DNA from: Brachycybe producta
Taxonomy: Eukaryota > Arthropoda > Diplopoda > Playtdesmida > Andrognathidae
Length of the DNA stretch: 64,000 bases
Assembly (NCBI GenBank): GCA_036925085.1
Contig: JAUPFP010000019.1
Coordinates: forward strand, 61,001-125,000
Reading direction: 5' to 3'
A program made the position numbers and the translations under genes. Below the pieces are notes generated by a model. The model was given only the letters and a program-made list of their open reading frames with translations, had not been told where the DNA came from and did no database searches. Positions 55,091-64,000 of this stretch are shown here, piece after piece; the stretch's first letter is position 1; each line of letters begins with the position of its first letter.

Positions 55091-56688
55091 TTACCCAACG
55101 ATTGTCAAAAACGAACAAGCTTTCTTTTCCAACCACAATGTGGTTTCGCCTTATTGTAGCGACCCGGTTGTGACGTCATTAACTATTTGTTAATGTTAAT
55201 GCAAATGCTAACGAAAAAACAAGTTGCTAATGGAACCACAATTTAACTAACGGAACCACTAATCGAAAGAAAAAAAAAGAAAATCACACAAACAAGAAAA
55301 CATAACCAGTGTCCACAAATTCACCATAATTCCATTCCAGGTTCATTGTTTGCTTTTACAATGAAGAAAGAAAATAGCATTTTAAATGTGTGGATTGTTG
55401 TTGAATACCACTACCATTCCCCATCACATTAAGTGTACTTACTGAACAGAGTCAATTAAATTCAATGGCAGGAGTTGCCAATCAAGTCTAATTACCACCA
55501 ATCTAAATAGAAAAGTCTACTCAAAAGACACCAAACAGGGTAATAAGAGGAAGAAGAAAAAGAAAAAGGCAAAGTAAAGGCTTGCAGCAGCAAATGAATG
55601 ATTCTCCCATTTCCACGTCCAGGAATCGATGATCTTTTCCACGAAAAAAAAAAAAATAATGGGGCCCCAGTGGTACATGTACTAAGACCTCCCTTTCCAT
55701 TAGTAAAAACTACTGTTTTTTCTCTCACCCACACCACCTTAATCTTCAAAGCTTTTAGTCACTACTTCTAGACTATAAACACCTCCCCTCCCCCCCCCCC
55801 TTATTCCTTCTATTCAATTTCTCTCTCTCCAAATTTTGCTTTTCAAGTTGTTCCATTCAATCCAAGAACCCCCCCCCCCCCCCTTTTTCAGAGTTTACTT
55901 TTCAACTATTTCACAAATTGCCCCTTTATTAGCTATATGTTTGGCCTAACAAAAACCCTTTCTGTTGAATAAAAGTAAACTTCTTATTCAATTCTCCAAT
56001 TAGTAACCCTTCCAAAATCCTTCAGATTTTAATAATTATTTTATGTTTAACACAATTTTACTAAATGTCTTTTAAGATGAAGTAATTATTAACTGCTTGA
56101 ATGAAAAATGGCTTAATCCCATTTTACAGCCATTGTGTCATCTTGTTGATGGATTTGACATTCATTCGTTGAAGTTGATCATACTGCCTTGACCAATAGT
56201 CTAACTGATGGTTAATTCCTACCAACATAAAAAGTAATCCTTCCTCAATGAAACACATTACAGTAAACAGGGATTACAAATAGTAAAACCAACAATTTAG
56301 GATAACTTTTGAAAACTCAAGAATATTTGGATATTCACTTATACATTTCGCAATGTCCATTTTTAAAACACCTTGAGACATATTATAAGTAGGGCATACA
56401 CACTGCAGAAGGAACAGTAAGTTAGAAATGTTTTAGAAACTAGAAGAGTAAAAGAATCACTTAAGAACGTCGTCACTTTGATAAACATGTATTTTAAAAA
56501 TGTATATTTTATGGCAAGTTTCAGAGGGAATAAAAATCATGATTTTTTTTTATAAAAAAATCGGATTTGATATAAATTGGACTTTCTTTTTAAATTTACA
56601 TCAGATTTTTTCGATTTGTTTAAAGTGCCTCCAGCGCCTAAGAGCTAGAGATGGGAGCCGCGGCCATCAATAGATATAAACGTGCCAC
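55091..56688. other. No gene seen; spacer with poly-C runs
   Basis: Poly-C tracts at about 55788-55800 and 55869-55882; rest AT-rich. The 85-codon minus frame at 55492-55749 reads low-complexity sequence. Confidence 0.5.
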
Positions 56689-56691
56689 TAA

Positions 56692-56844
56692 GGGCCTTGT
56701 CACACAGGCGACTTATGAAAGACTTTGCCGACAAAATGAAATCGAAGGTTGCTGGGCTGTCGTCGCAATGTATTTTCTATGGAAAGACGCCAACCTTTGC
56801 ACACAGGCATCTTTATATTAAAAGTCGCCTGTGTGACAAGGCTC
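56692..56844. mobile_element. 153-bp MITE with TAA duplication
   Basis: GGGCCTTGTCACACAGGCGA and TCGCCTGTGTGACAAGGCTC are inverted; TAA at 56689-56691 and 56845-56847. A second CACACAGGC word inside (about 56799) suggests a foldback. It abuts the TTAA element that follows. Confidence 0.88.
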
Positions 56845-56859
56845 TAAGTATATATTTAA

Positions 56860-57397
56860 AGAGACCGTTACCTCCAGAAATATCTTTTCAAACCCAAAGA
56901 TTGCCAAAACGATTTTTAAATTGACAATAAGTCATTAAAACCATAAAAAAAAACTTAAAAATGAAGTGACTTTTCCTAAGTCACCAAACGACGCCATTTT
57001 AAGTTTCAAAAAAAGAAAGTTTTCCCCCCATTTTTGTGACAAAGGTTGTCACCTCACATTTCAAGAATTCCTTAATGAAATACATGTATTCCTATTCAAC
57101 TCAATACAACCTTCCATGTAGAATAATTCAAATATTAAATCCATAATATATGAAATGAAAGTAATGTGAGCTGGTGACAACACATCAGAATTAGAGTTGA
57201 GGAGTATACTTTTGGGGAGGGGGGTTGTTGCCGATGTCTGTTGGTTGGTGGCGCATCTATCTGATAAAGTTCATTTATATGAAGTCAACTGATTTTTTAA
57301 TTTTTTAAATTATATTAAACACCTATTTTAAATTTCAAAAATCGTTTTGAATCTTGACAATATATTTGACAAGAAATTTCTGGAAGTAATTATCTCC
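56860..57397. mobile_element. 538-bp TTAA-bounded MITE, copy 2
   Basis: TTAA at 56856-56859 and 57398-57401. Left end AGAGACCGTTACCTCCAGAA, right end TTTCTGGAAGTAATTATCTC. Collinear with 7271-7844. Its left end is better preserved than in copy 1. Confidence 0.88.
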
Positions 57398-57401
57398 TTA
57401 A

Positions 57402-58453
57402 GAATTTTTCTAAAAAAAATTACACATCTTCATTCTTCAGAGAATTACATCTAATGTAAGCCATTGCCAGTAAATGGCAATGGTAAACCAAGTTCAGATA
57501 AAATCATGCCAATAATAACTCATATTTGAAACCATTAAGAATGGCAAAAACCACGCAAAAAAAAATGAAATATTTAAATGAATCTTCACCGAACAATTTC
57601 TCTACTTAGCAAACCACCTATCGAAGCTTCTTTCTCCCCCTACAAGGAAAAAAAAACTTACCATAATAATATTTTTCAATTCACCACAAAACTACCAACT
57701 ACTTTTCACATAACAATAAAAAGGTAAACCATGGAAGAAGAAAAAAAAAAGCAGAAAGAAAAAAATATATATAAGAAATGATTCTTCAGCAGTTTCAGTC
57801 TAGTCTTCAAAAATAGTTATTTTATATTCATCTCTTTCCAACTTTTATACCAGAAACACATTTACCCCCAACAAGCTTTTTATCCCCCTCCTCACACCCT
57901 CCTGTCACACATCTCATCCCTTAGTATTTTTCTTCCATATGTTTTCTTTTCACTTCTCTCTCTCCCTCCTCCTGCCACACTTTTCACTTTCTCCCCATAC
58001 CCCTACTACTTTCTCTCACTGTACCATTTCCTCTCCCTCCTTCTCCAATACCCACACTCCATCTTCCTTAACCCACCCACACATCCATATCACACCTCGA
58101 AAAGTTTTCTTTTCATTCTCAGTAAAGAGATTTTAGAGCCTATTATCAGATGTAATAAATCCTCTAGGCTAAAACCCCTCTAGGCACTAAGACTGCAAAG
58201 ATCTTAGACCACAACACACCCATTACAAACTATAATCGATTTCATGACAAAATGTTGCTAGCCACTTTGTCAAAATATATACATATCTACTGAAACAAGT
58301 CAATTCCAAAAGCAATTAGTAGTTCTGTTTGTTAACTAAATGTAAACCACCAAATTTCCTATTACTGTATATAATGCACACTGACAGGTGTCATTCAAAC
58401 CATGAAGCAATGCAGCAGCAATGTAAAGTTTCTCTCTACAGCACATGTGCAGT
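57402..58453. other. No gene seen; pyrimidine-rich spacer
   Basis: A CT/CCCA-rich stretch at about 57880-58100 explains the 65-codon frame. CATTCAAACCATGAAGCAAT at about 58392 resembles the left half of the MITE at 32213. Confidence 0.45.
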
Positions 58454-58456
58454 TAA

Positions 58457-58872
58457 GCGGCAGTCACACTAGGCTGGTTTACAAGCTGCTGGTTGCTACT
58501 GGCTATTAGCAGCAACAGCAAGCAGCAGCTGCTTTGGGTTCACACTTGTCCAGTCACTGCTGGTATTAGCAGTGCAAGTCATCCAATCACCGTCTTGCAA
58601 AAACACAAACTCTAACAACAACCAACCCAAGCAGTGGAGTTTCAACTACCACTAGTGCCACTACTAGTAACAAAAAGTTCACACTAGATGGCAGCAGCAG
58701 GAAGGGAGTCACATGACCAGCTGGCAGCTGCTAAAGTTGGACATGTCCAACTTCACCAGCCGCTGTTAAAATCACTAGCATGCTGGGAAAAGCAGCTGCT
58801 GGTAGCAGTTCAGACTATGCTGCTAGAGCGCTACAACCAGCCAGCAGAAACCAGCCTAGTGTGACTGCGGCA
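58457..58872. mobile_element. 416-bp MITE, AGCAGCAGC-rich, TAA flanks
   Basis: GCGGCAGTCACACTAGGCTG / CAGCCTAGTGTGACTGCGGC termini; TAA at 58454-58456 and 58873-58875. The interior is rich in CAGCTGCTGG, GCAGCAGC and CACTAGT words in both orientations, giving internal foldback potential (GGACATGTCCAAC near 58739). Confidence 0.87.
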
Positions 58873-58875
58873 TAA

Positions 58876-60253
58876 GGGTAAAAACATGGTGCGAGCTGGA
58901 AGCTAAGATATAAGATAGATATTTCAATTGATCAGCACAAAGTGACGCTTCATACAGTGCTTCAATGCATCGTCATGAATCCTGTTGAATCTTGAAGAAT
59001 TAACCAATGATGTCTTTTGAAGCACATCTCCAGTTGACTCTCTGCTTTAGAATACTAAACATTGCCGTGGAAGGTTTTATTACATCAGTGCAGTTGTACA
59101 AAGTGGGCAGGCGATCCCCACTATGTACATCTGCAGTGCTGCTAGCATCTAGCATCTTGAAACCTAACCTTGTATCCCAGCTAGGCTCTTGACTGGCCTT
59201 CGCCACAATGTTTTTACCATTAATAATCGCCTATATAACAAACTCCACTGATGCATAGATGGCGCTATAATCGGTTTGCATGTTTCTGCATTACATAAAC
59301 AGTTTCACATTTTGGTATATATTGTCCTAAATACCATCATTGAATATTTTTTTCCTGAACCTGTGGATTGTTGAATATCAACTCAAAGAAACAGTGTTGC
59401 CAAGTTACCCAGGATATGGTGATTCATGGATATAACCCATATTATATGAATACCAAAAGACTCTGGCAACACTATAAAAATGTAAACCCATGAAAATTCC
59501 ACAGTCACAACAAATCAATATGAGAAATATTTTCCATTTCTAACTGAGAAAAGAACCGTCTTCTTATTTTCCTTCATATATAATCCCTTCATCTTCCTTC
59601 CCCTTTCTTATGGTTTCACAGATATAACCACAGGAGGTAGGAGAGAGAAAAAAGTCTCGTAACGATGAATGAATAGATGGAGCTTCAACAAAAAATATAT
59701 ATTTCTCATACAGAAACCATTCACAACAATATATATTATATAGAAACCCTCCTTATATATTTCAACTTAAGAGAATAACAAAAGAAGAATACAATGAACT
59801 CATAGAAAACTCAAGAGAAAAAAAAAACACTTTCAGTCATAAAAACACTGAAATGGTACTAAAGACCATTTTGGACAAGAAAATATCGAAAACAAAATAT
59901 ATTAGAATTGTAAATACTAATAAAAAAAACTACTAAGTAGCACAGTAACTCATGAAACAATCCAAATATAAACAGAAAAATACACTTTCATCATACGTGA
60001 AATTAATAAAAAAAGGATAATGCAACTTTTTATGCACCCTGTACTTAGTACATTGAGCGTTTTTATATTCAGGCCTGGTTCACACATGGAGATGCTACCC
60101 TCTTTATATTTGTGACTTATCATTAGGGTTGAAGTTATCATGCACAATAGAAATCTCCTTAGCGTTATCTTGTGAGAACATCTTTTGGTAGCCCTGGCGC
60201 ACATCGAGACGCAGAAACATAGTGCAGCATATCTAAGATTTATGCATCCAGTC
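58876..60253. other. No gene seen; spacer
   Basis: AT-rich. One isolated end, CAGGCCTGGTTCACACATGG near 60071, fits the TTCACAC terminal pattern but no clean partner was found. The 113-codon minus frame at 59950-60291 has no recognisable domain. Confidence 0.45.
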
Positions 60254-60440
60254 AGGCACATACTGACTGGGCAAGGCGGCAAATGCCTCATGCAACGGTC
60301 CTTCTTAGTGCCGGTGCATCAAACATTCAAATTTATAACACTGCCAAGTGGTGCACGAAATTTGAACTATATTAGTTGAAAATTAAAAGTTATTGGATAA
60401 ACATGCCCGAGATTAGTCTCTCGAAAGTGTGATTTTGACA
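60254..60440. repeat. Dispersed repeat, copy 2 (pairs with 41865-42145)
   Basis: Collinear with 41865-42145: TGACTGGGCAAGGCGGCAAA, GCCGGTGCATCAAACATTCA, CACTGCCAAGTGGTGCA, GTTATTGGATAAACAT, GTGTGATT. No TSD visible. Confidence 0.65.
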
Positions 60441-62048
60441 GGATGTTTTCTAAACTGACCGGCCCCAGGAGTCTCTAGAAACTGTGCGGTTTCGTGAGTT
60501 TATAGAAACTGTGCCCCTGGGAGCCTCTCAACACTAAGAAGCACCCTAACCTTATACAAACTATAGAGCCCGGGAACTTCTTAAAAAGGCCCTCGAGAGC
60601 CTCTCATAACGTCTACAAAAATTTAACAGCTACTTAGATTTCAAACATGTTTTACATGTTTGATGCTGTATTAAAAAACGTGGTTAAATTTCGTGGTACG
60701 CTTCACAAGCCACTAGAAAAAATGTTTTTTTTTTTGGATGGTGGTCCACCGTAACCGGATATTGCCGACTTACGATTTTGTAGCCAGTACGTTTTAATAC
60801 ATATGCGCATATGTAAAGTAGGCTTTCCGTGTGTTCCCGTGACAAGAAAGTTCTATGCGCATGGGCAAAAATTGCTGTCACAATCTCCAGCCAGGGTGGA
60901 TTGAATTAAATCACTTTGATTTAAATCCAAAGCTATTTTTTTAAATAAAAATTTAAAAAAATCAGATTATTTCAATACTTGAGAAAAATCGAGACTTCAT
61001 TATTTATTATTTATTAACGCTGCATATGGACTTTTATGTCCCTCTGCCATAGGCCTATTTGGCTGCTAGCAGAGTACTAATTGTAATTGTAATTATTTGT
61101 TAGTAACTTACCTGCTAGAAAATAATATATTCAAAAATAAAGTTAAATTTTAAAATGACTTCTTTTTTTTTTATTGTAATTATAATGTTAATAAACAATT
61201 ATTAAATGGCACGTTACTTAAAACTTTGTCTCATATTGTCTTGTTATGCATGTAAAGTGGAATATATATTTAAATTTAATTTTTTAACGTTTTAACGTTT
61301 CTAAATCGTGATTTAAATAAATAATTTAAAATTAAATTTTTTTTAATAAAAATGATTTTTTTTTAAAAAAGCCTCTAGTTATAGCAGACAAGTTATCGCA
61401 GTATAGTTTCATAACACTGTTATGTGCGACAAGGATTCGTAAAACTGTAGTGAACTATGTGAAATTTTTCCTTCCAATCATTCACACAATATCCTACACC
61501 GTCAAGCCGAACCCCGACCCCCACCTCCACCCCACACACACACACTTCCCTGAAATAATTATGATGCAAACAATTTAGACACCACCACACATACAAATCC
61601 GGATTTAAACAGATTAAAAATATGAAAGACCACCAAAAAATCCCCTGTTTTACATCATTTTCCGTTTTCATTTTTTGATTGATTGATTAGAAAAAACCCA
61701 TTAGATTAAAATTTTGGCATTAGACAGAATGGATTGTGAATGAGAATTAGGGTAGAGAAGAAGGGGGTGGCCATCCAGAGGTTTAAAAAAAAGTCACTGA
61801 ATGGGCATTTATTTGAAAGTTATTACAATTTAATGTTTCATATACAGTATGCTTCAGAAGTATTGTATTTCCATATAATCAGGCCAAGGTTCCCACATGC
61901 ATACAAAGCTAACTGAAAATAAGAATTTATCTTATTTGCATAACTATATTATTTATGTGTTAAAACAATATGTGAAGTTGTTTCCTTCTGCCATATGGAA
62001 CACCATTATATTAGGCAACAGAAAGGCGCATTTTTCTTGCAAGCACCA
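60441..62048. other. No gene seen; GATTTAAATC-rich repeat traces
   Basis: CCAGGGTGGATTGAATTAAA followed by TCACTTTGATTTAAATC (about 60893-60930) and CGTGATTTAAAT (about 61306) look like the two ends of an AT-rich hAT-type repeat also hinted at near 17700-17775. AC run near 61535. No gene. Confidence 0.45.
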
Positions 62049-62051
62049 TTA

Positions 62052-62722
62052 AGGCTATGTGTCGACTAATTGTCGAACAACTTTTTGTCTGTACGATGTG
62101 AACAATAGGTTACAATACAGGTGTGTTCACTGGCATCGACACAACAAAACTGTGTTTCACCAGTTGAAAGAGTTGTGGAGAGCCACAACATTGAACAACC
62201 TTTTTGTTTAACGCCTAGTATGTGCCAATGTAAATCAAATGGGAACGTGAATCCAGGCGACAACCTTGTCGTTGCTTCCCATTGTGCTTAGACCTGGTCG
62301 ACCTGACAGTGGCCTATTTAAGACGTATTGATAGCAGCTACTTCTACGAAGTCCATGATGATACTAGTCAAAATGTTTGTTTTTTTCCTAGCAACAAGTC
62401 TATGGCCTGCGAACACACGCAGACCAATGACGCCACTGTTTCGTTTGCCATCTGTTGCCGTGCCACGAAGGTAACAACGCAACAGTTGTTCGACAATTAG
62501 TCGACAGTGTACACATAGCCTAATAGGTTTCAATACAGGTGTATTCACAGGCAACGACACAACAAAACTGTGTACTAGGATGCATGTGCCAATGCAAATC
62601 AAATGGGAGCATGTACACCGACGATAACTGTTTCGTTTGTCATCTGCTGTCATACAGTTGCTAGTCAGGATGGTAACGACGCAAACGTTCGAAGACAATT
62701 TGTCGACTGTGTACCCATTGCC
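62052..62722. mobile_element. MITE (AGGCTATGTGTCGAC ends) with tandem-duplicated body
   Basis: Left end AGGCTATGTGTCGACTAATT; a first right end AATTAGTCGACAGTGTACAC-ATAGCCT at about 62496-62521; a second, diverged right end AATTTGTCGACTGTGTACCC at about 62697-62716. Body words AATACAGGTGTGTTCAC, CGACACAACAAAACTGTGT and CAAATCAAATGGGA occur in both halves. TTA flanks the outer limits (62049-62051 and about 62723-62725). Overlapping frames (126 codons minus, 72 plus) are repeat-derived. Confidence 0.8.
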
Positions 62723-62756
62723 TTATCGACACCATTTTGAGCAGAATGTTGAAAAT

Positions 62757-63035
62757 AGCTTATAAACTTAAGCTAGAAACTCAATTTATAACTTAAGCTT
62801 GAACATATGTTAAAACTTTATTTAAATTTTAAAACTTGAAACTTAAGCCACAAAAGGCTTAAAACTAGCTGAAAATGATAATGGAAACTCAAGCTTGAAA
62901 CTAGCTTGAAACCCTATTTGAAACTCAAGCTAAAAACTTAAGCTTTTAATATTTGAAACTCAAACTTGAAACTAGCTTAAAACTCAAGGTTGAAACCCAT
63001 GCTTGAAATTCAATCTTGAAAGTAGCTTTAAACTA
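62757..63035. repeat. Degenerate ~12-bp tandem array
   Basis: About twenty loosely conserved units of the forms GAAACTCAAGCTT and GAAACTAGCTT follow one another. AAGCTT and CTAGC words recur at ~12 or ~24 base spacing. Not coding. Confidence 0.85.
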
Positions 63036-63744
63036 CATACATTACTTTTTGGTGTGCACCAAGGTAGTCATTACAGAATGACAATAAATTGTCATATCTT
63101 GCTCATATGTGTACACGAAAGCGTCCCTGCTACCAATCCCTCGTCTACTGAGTTTTTCCTGATCATTAATTTAAAAATACAAGTTAATATTTCTTATTCT
63201 TTAATTAATTTTCTTATTTTTTCTGTCAATATAAAACTTGTCTAAAGCCTCCTTTACATCTGCAATTAGTCTTAAATAAATTTATAAATGAATTTAAAAA
63301 TGCGAGAATACATGTGTATAACGACGTGAATGTTAAATTATTTGTTCAAGGTTGCATTAATGTCGAATATGTTCTATTTATCTTAAATGATCACATCTAC
63401 TAGAGCGCTTTCTCGGGATAAGCATCATTCTTATGTAATTTACAAAGCTACATACGATGCGCTCTGCAACATATTTAGCACACCTCCCCACCAATTCTCT
63501 TGTCTAGAAGGTCACAATATATACTATAAACTGTCACACTACGCACTGTTCTGCTCACTTTATGCAAGTAAAAATGTTCGAATACATGTACTTGTGTATA
63601 ACCACCGATTGATACTTATAAATTAAATTACAAATTTTATGTACCTAATCATTAACGAAAACATTCATCATTTAAGGAAGAAACAAAAAATACAAAAAGA
63701 AAATATAAAATTTTCTTGGGATACCACCACTCCCCACGTATCAT
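63036..63744. other. No gene seen; spacer
   Basis: AT-rich; no supported feature. Confidence 0.5.
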
Positions 63745-63745
63745 C

Positions 63746-63960
63746 TCACGTACCCCGAGGGTAGGCTTGTGAACTGTGGAGGACAGTCCTCTATTCGGAA
63801 GAACTGTCCTCCGGCCAGGACCATCCTCAATGGACGTATTTAAGTGTTTATGCAATTTATTGTCTGGAGGACATGTTTGCCTTTTTGGAGGACAGTCCTG
63901 GTCGGAGGACTATCCTCCACAAAAGAGGAAAGGTGGCAAGCCTACACCTGGGGTACGCGT
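63746..63960. mobile_element. ~215-bp hAT-like MITE with GGACAGTCCTC repeats
   Basis: CACGTACCCCGAGGGTAGGC at the left is inverted as GCCTACACCTGGGGTACGCG at the right, continuing to GGCTTGTGAAC / GGTGGCAAGCC. Between them the palindromic word GAGGACAGTCCTC and relatives occur four or more times. TSD not resolved, partly because the window ends soon after. Confidence 0.65.
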
Positions 63961-64000
63961 ACTCAACTTTGGAGCCCACTGGCCTAGACTGAAAAAAGAT

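Noticed and set aside
62318-62698. 126-codon minus-strand frame
   Set aside because: It spans the duplicated part of a MITE and crosses its inner right terminus; no protein similarity recognised.

Overview
The window looks like non-coding nuclear DNA from an invertebrate animal. It is AT-rich and full of homopolymers and simple repeats. No reading frame is longer than about 135 codons, and I recognise no host exon, rRNA or operon. The only protein-coding signals I can defend are decayed transposon pieces: a mariner transposase C-terminal half, an HTH-type transposase N-terminus present twice in inverted orientation, a hAT transposase C-terminal dimerisation segment, an RTE-type LINE 3' end and a CR1/L2/Jockey-like LINE 3' end. 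I cannot place the species from this evidence.

The main content is a dense, nested population of non-autonomous DNA transposons. Many have boundaries fixed by target-site duplications (TSDs) readable in the sequence. (a) A foldback family with ACAGGCA termini and a conserved core has nine copies. Five complete copies (18812-19018, 19407-19612, 31088-31280, 35611-35804, 38317-38489) each carry a perfect 9-bp TSD. (b) hAT-type elements with 8-bp TSDs lie at 4496-5192, 25736-26066, 30552-31405, 32282-32929, 41137-41434 and 48986-49128. (c) Several MITE families unrelated inside share a TTCACAC-like word about 6-12 bases from each end and sit at TTA/TAA sites (3044-3761, 6088-6479, 13889-14265, 32213-32989, 45907-46240, 54634-55090, 56692-56844, 58457-58872, 62052-62722). 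(d) A TTAA-bounded family has copies at 7271-7844 and 56860-57397. (e) Mariner-related elements lie at 22213-22777 and 39850-40536.

Retroelements are fewer: a solo LTR with 4-bp TSD and minus-strand TATA and AATAAA signals (15806-16649), a 5'-truncated RTE fragment with a 15-bp TSD (47101-47709), two LINE 3' fragments with ATTGA-type tails (5266-5547, 44107-44735) and a tRNA-derived SINE or tRNA pseudogene (about 50865-51075).

Tandem arrays include a three-copy ~193-bp repeat (11371-11948), a 28-bp triplicate inside a foldback (36538-36621), a 78-base strictly alternating purine-pyrimidine tract (37350-37427) and a degenerate ~12-bp array (62757-63035). The stretches between are low-complexity AT-rich DNA, probably intergenic or intronic, listed as such. 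The candidate for an undescribed system is the 9-bp-TSD foldback family: its core carries CCAAT-like, GC-box-like, CATAAAA and TGACGTCA-like words in mirrored copies, while the arms outside the core differ between subfamilies.
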